Below, piece by piece: positions 16,562 to 26,025 of a stretch of DNA of 32,708 bases. The translations under genes and the position numbers were made by a program. Every line of letters starts with the position of its first letter. Position 1 is the first letter of the stretch. The DNA lies in NCBI GenBank assembly GCA_020723015.1, contig DYJR01000007.1, positions 1-32,708 on the forward strand. The letters are read 5' to 3'. The notes under the pieces were generated by a model that was not told where the DNA came from, did not search any database, and worked only from the letters and a program-made list of their open reading frames with translations. Source of the stretch: Arcobacter nitrofigilis (GTDB lineage: Bacteria; Campylobacterota; Campylobacteria; Campylobacterales; Arcobacteraceae).

Positions 16562-17794
16562 TTAGCGAATTTGCCCATTACCATAAACTTTGTATTTATA
16601 TGTTGTAAGATCATTTATCCCCATAGGTCCACGAGAATGTAGTTTATTTGTACTTATTCCTACTTCTGCCCCAAATCCAAAACATCCACCGTCTGTAAAT
16701 CTTGTACTTGCATTTGCATATACACATGCACTATCTACATTGTTTAAGAAGTATTCTATTGAGCGGTAATCTTCACTAATTATTGCATCACTATGTCCGC
16801 TTCCGAATTTTGCTATATGAGCTACTGCTTCTTTTATATCGTGTACTACTTTGATAGATAGTATATTCGCAAGATATTCCGTATCATAGTCCTCTTCCGT
16901 TGCACACTCTATAGGGATAACCTTTCTTGTCCAATCACACCCACGAAGTTCTGTTTGATTTTCCATGAACGCCTCATACAAAGCAGGTAATATAAACGGT
17001 GCTATTTGCTTATGTATTAGCAATGTTTCCATAGAGTTACACACACCTGGTCGTTGGCATTTTGCATTGATAGATATTTCGATAGCCATTTTTGCATTTG
17101 CATTTGCGTCTATATAAGTATGACAAAGCCCTTTATCATGTTTTACCACAGGAACAGTAGAGTTTTCATTTACAAACCTTATAAGCCCTTCTCCGCCCCT
17201 TGGAATTACCAAATCCACATATTTATCTTGGCGTATAAGCTCTTTAACACCATCTCTTGAACTATCAGGGATTAGAGATATTGCTTGTGTAGGAAGGTGG
17301 TTTTTTGCTAGTACTTCTTGCAATACTTTTGCTATTGCATTATTTGAGTGTTCTGCTTCTTTTCCACCTTTTAGTACGCATACATTTCCGCTTTTAAAAC
17401 AAAGTGCTGCCGTATCACTTGTAACATTCGGACGACTTTCGTAAATAATCCCTATTACGCCTATTGGAACGCTTACTTTTTGGATATTAAGACCATTTTC
17501 CGTTACCCATCCATCAAGAACCCTTCCTACAGGCTCTCTAAGCTTTGCTATGTCACGAATAGACTGAGCCATAGCCTTGACCCTATCTCCGTTTAAAAAG
17601 AGCCTATCAAGCATTGCTGAGCTTAGATTGCCTAGTTTACCTGCTGACATATCAAGATTGTTTTTTGAAACTATATAATCGCAATGAGCCATCAAAGCAT
17701 CTGCCATATCGTTTAATACTTTTGTTTTTACTTCACCGCTTAATGTTGTTAAAACAGAACTTGTCGCTTTTGCTTCTTTTAAAAATTGTATCAT
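16562..17794 (-). CDS. proA: Gamma-glutamyl phosphate reductase
   Basis: PIGVIGIIYESRPNVTSDTAALCFKSGN, KCQRPGVCNSMETLLIH, FGFGAEVGISTNKLHSRGPMG. Confidence 0.97.
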   Translation of the reverse strand: MIQFLKEAKATSSVLTTLSGEVKTKVLNDMADALMAHCDYIVSKNNLDMSAGKLGNLSSAMLDRLFLNGDRVKAMAQSIRDIAKLREPVGRVLDGWVTENGLNIQKVSVPIGVIGIIYESRPNVTSDTAALCFKSGNVCVLKGGKEAEHSNNAIAKVLQEVLAKNHLPTQAISLIPDSSRDGVKELIRQDKYVDLVIPRGGEGLIRFVNENSTVPVVKHDKGLCHTYIDANANAKMAIEISINAKCQRPGVCNSMETLLIHKQIAPFILPALYEAFMENQTELRGCDWTRKVIPIECATEEDYDTEYLANILSIKVVHDIKEAVAHIAKFGSGHSDAIISEDYRSIEYFLNNVDSACVYANASTRFTDGGCFGFGAEVGISTNKLHSRGPMGINDLTTYKYKVYGNGQIR

Positions 17795-17857
17795 GTTTTT
17801 TCTCCCTTAAGGTACTGAGTACTAAAATCTTACTTTTTAGATTTTAGATATTAGATT

Positions 17858-18751
17858 TTACCTATTAAGCAGGTCTTTAAGACTCTGTTTTGGGTTTTTA
17901 CCCTCTATTATAAATTTAACCTCATTTGCAATAGGTGTATAGATATTCTTTTCACTTGATATTTTGTATATTGCTTCGGCTGTTTTGACACCCTCTGCTA
18001 CTTCACCAAGCTCTTGTACTATCACCTCTATATTTTTGCCCTCTGCAAGTCCAAGCCCTACTCTGTAGTTTCTACTCATAGTGCTACTTGCACTAAGGAA
18101 TAAATCTCCTGCCCCGCTTAGTCCAAAAAACGTATCATCTTTTGCACCGAAATATTCACCGAATCTGTGCATTTCCACAAGTCCACGGGATATTAGACTA
18201 GCTCTTGCGTTGTTTCCCAACTTTAAGCCGTCACAAATACCGCTAGCTATTGCCAGTACGTTTTTATATGCACCTGCTATTTCAGAGCCTATTACGTCAT
18301 AGCTATAGTATGTCTTGATAAAACTAGGGAAAAACCGACTAAACTCATCATAAAACTCTTTTGAAGATGAGTTTATGACCAAAGCAGTAGGTAACCCCAT
18401 CTTAACTTCAGAGGCAAAAGAAGGACCGGAAATAAAACCTAGATTTTTTTCATCCACGTATTTAGAGTATATTTCATTTAAAAACCGTCCGGAACTTGCC
18501 TCTATCCCTTTACTTGCAACAAGAACCTTTTGCCCATAGTTTACAAAGTTTTTTTCAAGCCACGAAGCTATCTCTTGAGTAGATATGGATATAACAAGAT
18601 ATTCACATTTCAAAGCCTCATCAAGAGATACAAAACCTTTTATATCTCTAGGCGTTCTTGAAGTTATAAGAACATCGCTATATACATGGGAAAAAGCATT
18701 GAATAATGCTTCCCCCCACTTCCCTGCTCCGATAACCGCTAATTTTGACAT
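17858..18751 (-). CDS. gpsA: Glycerol-3-phosphate dehydrogenase [NAD(P)+]
   Basis: KLAVIGAGKWGEALF, LGFISGPSFASEV, GSEIAGAYKNVLAIASGICDGLKLGNNARASLISRG. Confidence 0.96.
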   Translation of the reverse strand: MSKLAVIGAGKWGEALFNAFSHVYSDVLITSRTPRDIKGFVSLDEALKCEYLVISISTQEIASWLEKNFVNYGQKVLVASKGIEASSGRFLNEIYSKYVDEKNLGFISGPSFASEVKMGLPTALVINSSSKEFYDEFSRFFPSFIKTYYSYDVIGSEIAGAYKNVLAIASGICDGLKLGNNARASLISRGLVEMHRFGEYFGAKDDTFFGLSGAGDLFLSASSTMSRNYRVGLGLAEGKNIEVIVQELGEVAEGVKTAEAIYKISSEKNIYTPIANEVKFIIEGKNPKQSLKDLLNR

Positions 18752-20262
18752 TAGCTAAGTTTCTCTTTTAGTAAGTCGTTTACTTTATTTGGGTTTGCAC
18801 TACCTTTACTTAGCTTCATAACCTGTCCTACAAAGAATCCAAACATCTTATCCTTACCTGATTTATATTCTGCAACTTTGTTTTGATTTGCATTTAAAAC
18901 TTCGTCTATGATAGCTATAATAGCTCCATCATCACTTACTTGTTTAAGACCTAGACAATCTATTAATTTATCAACATCTTGGTTGTCTATTGCGTTCACA
19001 AGGTCTGCCATACTATTCACATTATCTGGAACTGTAATTACTGGTTCTTTAGTCATCAAATAATCAAGTACGTCTTTTGCAGCTTTACCGCTTATCGTAC
19101 CGTCTTCTATTCTTTTTACCACCGTAGCTAAAGTTTTTGCACTAATACCGCAGTTTTCTATAGTAGCACCCTCTTTTAGTCTTCCTTGAAGCTCAACACT
19201 TAGCCAAGTAACGGCATTTTTACCGCTAATACCCTCTTTCATCATCTCTTCAAAGAAAAGTGCCATTTCTAGTGATGATGTCAAAACAGCAGCATCATAC
19301 TCTTTTATACCAAATTCACTTACAAATCTATTCTTCTTCTCATCCGGAAGTTCAGGGATTTTTGAATACTCCGCCAACATCTCATCGCTGATAATAACAG
19401 GTCTCAAATCAGGGTCAGGGAAATATCTATAGTCTGCACTATCTTCTTTACCTCTCATACTTCTCGTCTCACCCGTATTTACATCAAAAAGCCTTGTTTC
19501 TTGAACGATTACCTTATCATATACACCGTCTTCCCAAGCATCTATATGTCTATTTACTTCAAACTCTATAGCACGTGCTATAAATCTAAATGAGTTCATA
19601 TTTTTGATTTCACATCTAGTATAAAGCTTCGTGTCACCTTTTGGTCTGATAGAAACGTTTACGTCACATCTAAAACTTCCCTCTTGCATATTTGCATCGC
19701 TAATACCAAGGTATCTTACTATAGAGTGGAGTTTTTTGAGGTATCTTACCGCTTCATCCGCATTACGCATATCAGGTTCGCTTACTATCTCAAGTAACGG
19801 TGTCCCTGCCCTATTCAAATCTACCCATGAAGCGTTGCCGTGATGTGTATTTTTACCTGCATCGTTTTCTAAGTGTGCTCTAGCAATCCCTACCCTTTTT
19901 GTACTACCGTCTTCTTTGTGCTTGTCACTCTCTGTGAGAAAATCAATAAAAAGCTCACCCTCGCCTACTATAGGTATCTCAAATTGAGATATTTGGTAAC
20001 CGCTGGGTAAGTCTGGATAAAAATAGTTTTTTCTGTTAAATATTGATGTTTGGTTAATTTTTGCATTTACCGCTTTACCAAACATTATCGCCTTGTGAAC
20101 TGCCTCTTTATTAAGTACGGGCAATGCACCCGGCAATCCTATACAAGTGGGACAAATATTCGTATTCGGTGCTTCTCCGAAACTTGTTGCACATCCACAA
20201 AAAAGCTTTGTATTTGTATTTAATTGTACGTGAACTTCTAAACCTATTACTACTTCAAACAT
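18751..20262 (-). CDS. gatB: Asp-tRNA(Asn)/Glu-tRNA(Gln) amidotransferase subunit B
   Basis: [60 protein letters not shown]; overlaps the gpsA start by 1 bp (TAATG). Confidence 0.97.
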   Translation of the reverse strand: MFEVVIGLEVHVQLNTNTKLFCGCATSFGEAPNTNICPTCIGLPGALPVLNKEAVHKAIMFGKAVNAKINQTSIFNRKNYFYPDLPSGYQISQFEIPIVGEGELFIDFLTESDKHKEDGSTKRVGIARAHLENDAGKNTHHGNASWVDLNRAGTPLLEIVSEPDMRNADEAVRYLKKLHSIVRYLGISDANMQEGSFRCDVNVSIRPKGDTKLYTRCEIKNMNSFRFIARAIEFEVNRHIDAWEDGVYDKVIVQETRLFDVNTGETRSMRGKEDSADYRYFPDPDLRPVIISDEMLAEYSKIPELPDEKKNRFVSEFGIKEYDAAVLTSSLEMALFFEEMMKEGISGKNAVTWLSVELQGRLKEGATIENCGISAKTLATVVKRIEDGTISGKAAKDVLDYLMTKEPVITVPDNVNSMADLVNAIDNQDVDKLIDCLGLKQVSDDGAIIAIIDEVLNANQNKVAEYKSGKDKMFGFFVGQVMKLSKGSANPNKVNDLLKEKLS

Positions 20263-20271
20263 TCTTTTCCT

Positions 20272-21096
20272 TTATCTTAATACTAATATTTCTGCCGAGA
20301 TTTTTAATTTATCAAAATACTCTTTTAGATAGCTTTGCTCTCTTTTCATCATTATCTCTTGAAAAATAGCCTCTTTTACACTTTCAAAAGGTAAAACTTC
20401 GATATTATTTCTTTTTCTTACTTCAAGTCTTACAAATCCGTTATTTGCATTTAATATTGGGCTTAACTCACCCTCTTTCATACTTATAAGCATATATCTA
20501 AGCTCAGGTGCTATAGAAGCCATATCAAAAGTTATGTCCTTTTTGCTTACCCTTTTATCGTTAGATATTGAGCTTTTATTCTGCATTAAAGTTTTTTGAT
20601 CCATTGCCGAATACTCAACTACTTCTACACTTCTTGGCATACTAAATTTGTGTGAATTTGTTTCATAATATAACTTTACATCATTTTCCGTTGCTATCGT
20701 AAGGTTACCTTTTGCTATTTGAGCTACTAATTTAGAGTGTAAAATCTTCTTTTTTATCTCTTCCGAATAAGCTTCATAACTCTCATACTGTGATAAAACC
20801 GCTTTTTTAAAGGTTGGCATATCCATATTATTTGAAGATGCAACTTGTTTGATTTGATCTTCAACTTCTAAGATACTCACACCTATACCAAGCTTCTTTA
20901 ACTCTTCTTCGTATAGCTTTTCTTCAACCAAAAGACCTATTGCTATCTCTTTTGATACTTTCAGTTTATCCATTTTTGCTTGTAATTCATTTAATGTTAT
21001 GGGTTTTTCATTCACTATAACAGCCACACCGTTTATCAGTCCGGCATTTAATATCGTCGAAGTAATAAATATAAATAATATCGCTAACAGTTTCAT
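20272..21096 (-). CDS. SurA-like periplasmic chaperone/peptidyl-prolyl isomerase-type protein (start moved inward from 21204)
   Basis: Signal peptide MKLLAILFIFITSTILNAG then LINGVAVIVNEKPITLNELQAKMDKL (SurA N-domain-like); the 36 residues upstream in the track look like spurious extension before the signal peptide. Confidence 0.75.
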   Translation of the reverse strand: MKLLAILFIFITSTILNAGLINGVAVIVNEKPITLNELQAKMDKLKVSKEIAIGLLVEEKLYEEELKKLGIGVSILEVEDQIKQVASSNNMDMPTFKKAVLSQYESYEAYSEEIKKKILHSKLVAQIAKGNLTIATENDVKLYYETNSHKFSMPRSVEVVEYSAMDQKTLMQNKSSISNDKRVSKKDITFDMASIAPELRYMLISMKEGELSPILNANNGFVRLEVRKRNNIEVLPFESVKEAIFQEIMMKREQSYLKEYFDKLKISAEILVLR

Positions 21097-21157
21097 TTTG
21101 ATTTTTCCTATTTTAAAATTAAAGTAAATTTTACCATAAATTAGGTAAAAATTTGAT

Positions 21158-21172
21158 ATTGATACGATCAAT
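21158..21172. promoter_or_regulatory. Palindrome ATTGAT-ACG-ATCAAT upstream of nnrS; Crp/Fnr-type half-sites with non-standard spacing
   Basis: Inverted TTGAT/ATCAA half-sites with a 3-bp spacer (FNR consensus uses 4), about 47 bp before the nnrS ATG. Confidence 0.4.
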
Positions 21173-21218
21173 GATTTAATTTGCATAATTTTATACAATT
21201 TCAAAACAAGGAGTCAAC

Positions 21219-22359
21219 ATGCAATGGAACCCACAACAAGTAAAACAAAAAACATGGTTTGAGAGATTTAGCGAACAACCTCATCAACTTTTTTACTTCT
21301 GCACTATTTTTGCCGTATTTTTTATGGTCGGTACTTTTTTATCACTTGTAGGAGGAAATATCGACTTTCATAAAATACATATTTTTGGACTCATTTACGG
21401 TGTATTCGTTAATGCAATACTTGGATTTTTACTCACGGTAATACCTAGATATACCAAATCAATAATGGTAAAAAAACAAGATTATATGACCGTATGGATA
21501 CTGTTTCTTGCAGGTATATTTTTGATGTTGATTGGATTTGAGAACATATCAAAAGTATTTATAGGCTCTACTTTGGTTTATTGTTCTATCGTTTTTATAG
21601 AGACTATTTTGCAAGGGATGGACAAAAAACAAATAGAATCATGGTATTTATCTATTTTAGTGGGAATAGGCGGTTTGATAACCCTAGCAAGTATATTTAT
21701 AAAATTTGATTTTACATCTATTGTACTTTGGTGGTTTTTATTTCCCTTGGTATTTGTCGTAGCCCAAAGGATGCTACCTGCATTTTACGGAGTTTATTTC
21801 AATACAGAAGTGAAAACAAAGCATTTTTCGTTTTTACCGCTGTCTATTTTAGGATTTTATACTATAGGTTTGTCGATATATTTTAAACTATCAATCATAA
21901 CTGTTTTAGTATCTTTTGCTATGGGGGTTTTAATACTAAGTTTTATAATCCAAAATCACCTATACCGCAAAGCACCGGCAATATTATCTATCTTTTTTAT
22001 AGGTATATCTTGGCTTAGTATAGGATTTTTTTTCTTTGGCTATCGAGTCTATTTTGTTGGAGTATTCATTTAGCTTGAGTCTTCATATATTTACTTTGGG
22101 GTTTTTGTCTACCCTTTTGATAGGATTTGGATATAGGGTAGTTTTAGGACATTCAAGGAACAAAATAGATGCAGACAAAACTGCTATGGTTATATTTTCT
22201 ATAATTCAATTTGTTTTAATAAGCAGAGTCGTAGCTTCCATCTTATTTATAAACGATTCAAAAGCTTGGATTGGATTTATACACATTGGTTTGATGTTTT
22301 GGATTGTTTTATTTGTTTTGTGGATTATAAAACAAGGAAAATTACTTATCAGATTTTAG
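21219..22359 (+). pseudogene. nnrS: NnrS family heme/NO-response membrane protein, split into two frames at a T8 tract (frameshifted, phase-variable or sequencing error)
   Basis: 21219-22073 (frame 0 mod 3) gives the N-terminal part ending SIGFFFFGYRVYFVGVFI*; 22036-22359 (frame 1 mod 3) continues with SLAIESILLEYSFSLSLHIFTLGFLSTLLIGFGYRVVLGHSR. Removing one T from 22026-22033 joins both. Confidence 0.8.
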
Positions 22360-22914
22360 AAAAAACGATATATCATTTTCAAGATAACCGTCTTTGATGG
22401 TTACCGAATCACAAAAACGGGAGCAATACTCCACGACATCGTCAATTTTTAGTGAATTATAGGTTTTGTCTTTTAAAAGATTAAAAGCAAACCCTTTTTT
22501 GGAGTGTTCAAAACACCGCTTGATGAAAACCAAAGCATCAAAACTACTTAAGGTATTCATAGCACCGCTACATACGTAATAGTCAGCCTCCATAAGTTCA
22601 TCTTTTAGAATATCTTTTCGTTTGAACTCAACATCAAAAAATCTTTTTTTTGATATGGCAATCATCTCATCAAGCATATCATACCCTACGTATCTATACG
22701 GTACCGATAAATTTTCACACAAATAGGTATAATAATCACCAAAGCCACACCCGGCATCAACTACAATGGACTCTTTGATATCATCTTTTATAAACTCGCT
22801 CAATACTTCAAAACGCAAAAATTGAGTCTCTTTGGAGTGCCATCGCACCCCTTTTGCCGATACACCGTGTTCTTTTATCGCTTTTGTATAAAATTTATGA
22901 TTGTCGATTTTCAC
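22342..22914 (-). CDS. Class I SAM-dependent methyltransferase
   Basis: Motif I ESIVVDAGCGFGDYYTYL and VGYDMLDEMIAISKKRF. Confidence 0.85.
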   Translation of the reverse strand: MKIDNHKFYTKAIKEHGVSAKGVRWHSKETQFLRFEVLSEFIKDDIKESIVVDAGCGFGDYYTYLCENLSVPYRYVGYDMLDEMIAISKKRFFDVEFKRKDILKDELMEADYYVCSGAMNTLSSFDALVFIKRCFEHSKKGFAFNLLKDKTYNSLKIDDVVEYCSRFCDSVTIKDGYLENDISFFLKSDK

Positions 22915-23348
22915 TACTGTATTTGCTCTATAATTACGCCGTTATCTTTTAAAAACTGAGAAATAATCGAAGAATCGTTGTGTTCATAATATTTTTCGTA
23001 AACTATTCTTTTAATACCGCTTTGGATAATATTTTTAGAGCAATCCGCACACGGTTCAAGTGTAACGTATATGGTAGCACCTTCTATAGATATACCTTTT
23101 CTTGCAGCCCATATAATAGCATTCATCTCTGCGTGTATTTCATAGGTTTTTGACCAGTTATGATGCTCTGAAGTGTATTGACCGTCCCAATGGTCACAAC
23201 AGTTTTTATAACCTGCCGGCGTACCGTTGTATCCGGTAGAAAGGATTCTTCCGTCTTTTACTATAACGGCACCTACTTGCTTTGACACACACTTACTAGC
23301 ACTTGCTATCTCTTTTGCTATATTTATAAAATTTCTATCGTTTAACAC
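22914..23348 (-). CDS. dCMP deaminase family protein (cytidine/deoxycytidylate deaminase)
   Basis: Zinc motifs EIHAEMNAIIWAARKG and VTLEPCADCSKNIIQSGIKRIVYEK. Confidence 0.93.
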   Translation of the reverse strand: MLNDRNFINIAKEIASASKCVSKQVGAVIVKDGRILSTGYNGTPAGYKNCCDHWDGQYTSEHHNWSKTYEIHAEMNAIIWAARKGISIEGATIYVTLEPCADCSKNIIQSGIKRIVYEKYYEHNDSSIISQFLKDNGVIIEQIQ

Positions 23349-23362
23349 TATCTTTTCCTATT

Positions 23363-23391
23363 AAAAAAGCAGAGTCACGCGTACCCTGCTT
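23363..23391 (-). terminator. Rho-independent terminator-like hairpin downstream of the dCMP deaminase start region / after tpx
   Basis: Minus strand AAGCAGGGTACGCGTGACTCTGCTTTTTT: AAGCAG/CTGCTT stem followed by a T run, in the gap after the tpx stop (23414). Confidence 0.6.
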
Positions 23392-23413
23392 GAAAACCAA
23401 ACTTATCTAAAGT

Positions 23414-23923
23414 TTATCTAGCTAGTTTTATAGCTTCCAAAACTTCTGCATAATTCGGCTCTGCAGTCACTTCATCAACTATTTCTTTATATACTACTTT
23501 ACCACTTCTATCCACTACGAAAACAGCTCTTGCACAAAGTCCTTTTAGCTTATTTTCACCCATAAGAACACCGTAACTAGTAGCAAAATCTTTATCCACG
23601 TAATCACTTGCAACCGTAATATTGTCTATACCTTCGGTAGAACAAAATCTTTCGCTTGCAAAAGGTAAGTCCATACTTATAACATACGTATCTACTATAT
23701 CAAGTGCTGCAACTTCTTGGTTAAACTTTCTAGTTTCAGCTGCACACACTTTTGTTTCAAGTGACGGAACAGAAATAATAAGCTGTATTTTATCGCTTTT
23801 ACCGCCTATTTCTACATCATTAAGTTTTGTATCCACAAGAGTAACCACAGGTGCATTATCACCTACGTTTACATCATCGCCTATTAGTTCAACAACTTCA
23901 CCTTTAAACTTTGTAGTAGCCAT
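23414..23923 (-). CDS. tpx: Thiol peroxidase (atypical 2-Cys peroxiredoxin); track start 23932
   Basis: MATTKFKGEVVELIGDDVNVGDNAPVVTLV, peroxidatic Cys SLETKVCAAETRKFN, resolving Cys ERFCSTEGI. Confidence 0.94.
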   Translation of the reverse strand: MATTKFKGEVVELIGDDVNVGDNAPVVTLVDTKLNDVEIGGKSDKIQLIISVPSLETKVCAAETRKFNQEVAALDIVDTYVISMDLPFASERFCSTEGIDNITVASDYVDKDFATSYGVLMGENKLKGLCARAVFVVDRSGKVVYKEIVDEVTAEPNYAEVLEAIKLAR

Positions 23924-23938
23924 AAAGAACACTCCTTG

Positions 23939-25870
23939 TTATAAATTTTCTTTTATTTTACCTATAACCGAATCGATTGTAAAGCCAAAATGCTTAAATA
24001 AGTCACTATCTTTTCCACTTGCTCCGAAACTATCCATTCCTATAACGACATCCGCAAATTTGTACCACTCCATAGATCTACTTGCTTCTAGAGAGAATAC
24101 TTTTGTTTTAGGGTCTATGATAGTATCTATATACTCTTTGCTTTGTTCACATAAAAGATCAAAACAAGGAACACTTACTACATTTGCATTTATTCCTTGC
24201 TCTTCTAAATGACACCCTGCTTTAAGAGCTAACATTACTTCACTACCGCTTGCTAGTATCGTAACGGTAGCGTTTTCTCTTTTTTTCAATAAATATCCAC
24301 CGTTTGATACTTCACCGTACTCTTTTGTAGGTTTAAGAACGTCAAGTTTTTGTCTGCTTAGTACAAATCCGCTCGGTGCTTTAAGAGATAGGGCAACTTT
24401 CCATGATTCTACGTTTTCCGTTGCATCTGCAGGTCTGAAAAGATAGAAATTAGGCATAGCTCTAAATTGGCTAATTTGTTCTATCGGTTGATGTGTCGGT
24501 CCATCTTCACCTACACCTATACTATCATGCGTCCAGATAAAATGATGAGGTATATTTGATAATGCGGCTATTCTAACGGACGGTTTTAAATAATCACTAA
24601 ATACAAAGAATGTTGCACTATAAACTCTAAATAATCCATATAAATTCATAGCGTTTACAATTGCAGCCATTGAGTGTTCTTTGATACCGAAGTGGATATT
24701 TTTACCGTTTGGAAAATCATCGAATCCACTAAGTTCCGTTTTGTTTGAAGGTGCTAAGTCTGCACTTCCTCCCAAAAATCCCGGAATTGCTTTTGCAAGA
24801 GCGTTTAATATCTTACCGTTACTATCCCTTGTAGCTACACTTGACTCACTACTAAAGTCTGGCCATTGTACTTTTGAGTAATCAGGGTTTAAAAGTGCTT
24901 CTAAAGTAACATTTTGTTCACTCAAAGGAAGGTCTTTTTTCACCATTTTTTCCCAAGCTTTTTGAGCTAGTTCACCTCTAGCAGTTTTATCCATCCTAGC
25001 TTTTACTACGTCACTTACATAAAATGTCTCATTAGGGAAACCTGCTTTTTCTTTTGATACTTTTATATCGTCATTTCCAAGAGGTGCACCGTGTGAATGG
25101 TGGCTACCTTCCATAGTAGCACTACCTTTTGCTATTTTTGTTTTTGCTATGATTAGTACAGGTTTTTTACTAGATTTAGCCATTTTCAAAGTCATATCAA
25201 TCTCATCATAATCATGACCGTCTATTTCAAAAACTTTGAAATTTATTGCTTTAAATCTTTTTTTGACATTTTCGCTCCATGCCAAACCCGTATCACCCTC
25301 TATTGTGATATTGTTTGAATCATAAATGATTACAAGATTGTTAAGTTTCATATGCCCAGCCGTCGCACAAGCTTCATAGCTAATACCCTCTTGTAAATCT
25401 CCGTCACCGCATAAACAATATACTTTATGGTCTATTACCTCTGCCGTTTCACTGTTTAGAAGTTTTGCAGCATATTTTCCGGCCATTGCAAAACCTACCG
25501 CATTTGCTATACCTTGCCCAAGTGGTCCGGTAGTTATCTCTATTCCATCTGTATGACCGTATTCAGGATGTCCCGGAGTTTTTGAGCCTAGTTGTCTAAA
25601 GTTTTTTAAATCATCGATACTTAAATCAAATCCCCAAAGATGTAATAAAGAGTAGATAAGTCCCGTTGCGTGTCCACCACTAAATACGATTCTATCACGA
25701 TTTAACCATTTTGAGTCTTTTGGGTTTAATACTATATGTTCACTCAAAACCGTAGCAATATCAGCTAGTCCCATAGGTGCACCCGGGTGTCCGCTATTTG
25801 CACGTTGTACCATATCAGCCGCTAAAAATCTTATCGTATTAGCACATTGTTGTCTTAATTTATTTGGCAT
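23939..25870 (-). CDS. tkt: Transketolase
   Basis: RANSGHPGAPMGLADIA, GDGDLQEGISYEA, FGIKEHSMAAIVNAM, THDSIGVGEDGPTHQPIEQ. Confidence 0.97.
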   Translation of the reverse strand: MPNKLRQQCANTIRFLAADMVQRANSGHPGAPMGLADIATVLSEHIVLNPKDSKWLNRDRIVFSGGHATGLIYSLLHLWGFDLSIDDLKNFRQLGSKTPGHPEYGHTDGIEITTGPLGQGIANAVGFAMAGKYAAKLLNSETAEVIDHKVYCLCGDGDLQEGISYEACATAGHMKLNNLVIIYDSNNITIEGDTGLAWSENVKKRFKAINFKVFEIDGHDYDEIDMTLKMAKSSKKPVLIIAKTKIAKGSATMEGSHHSHGAPLGNDDIKVSKEKAGFPNETFYVSDVVKARMDKTARGELAQKAWEKMVKKDLPLSEQNVTLEALLNPDYSKVQWPDFSSESSVATRDSNGKILNALAKAIPGFLGGSADLAPSNKTELSGFDDFPNGKNIHFGIKEHSMAAIVNAMNLYGLFRVYSATFFVFSDYLKPSVRIAALSNIPHHFIWTHDSIGVGEDGPTHQPIEQISQFRAMPNFYLFRPADATENVESWKVALSLKAPSGFVLSRQKLDVLKPTKEYGEVSNGGYLLKKRENATVTILASGSEVMLALKAGCHLEEQGINANVVSVPCFDLLCEQSKEYIDTIIDPKTKVFSLEASRSMEWYKFADVVIGMDSFGASGKDSDLFKHFGFTIDSVIGKIKENL

Positions 25871-26025
25871 TTTATTCCTTAAACTATTTTAATTTAACTT
25901 TTGTTTCACTTATTATACCCTTTTTGCCCTTTAAAAAAAGTGAATAAGAAAATACAATTTATTTAGGATTAATCCAAATTAGCCTACAATTTCAAATCTA
26001 AAAAACACTCATCAAAAGGTCTAAA

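Noticed and set aside
21097-21204. N-terminal 36-residue extension of the SurA-like ORF
   Set aside because: A clear signal peptide begins at the internal Met (21096); the extension is AT-rich intergenic translation containing the nnrS promoter region.
22036-22359. Independent 107-aa membrane protein starting at TTG
   Set aside because: Better explained as the frame-shifted C-terminus of NnrS continuous with the upstream ORF.
23622-24212. 196-aa plus-strand ORF
   Set aside because: Antisense to tpx and tkt, Ser/Leu-rich shadow ORF with no recognisable domain.
25900-25960. Possible hairpin or parS half (TGTTTCACTTATT) between tkt and topA
   Set aside because: No complementary arm in correct orientation and the core CACGTG is absent.
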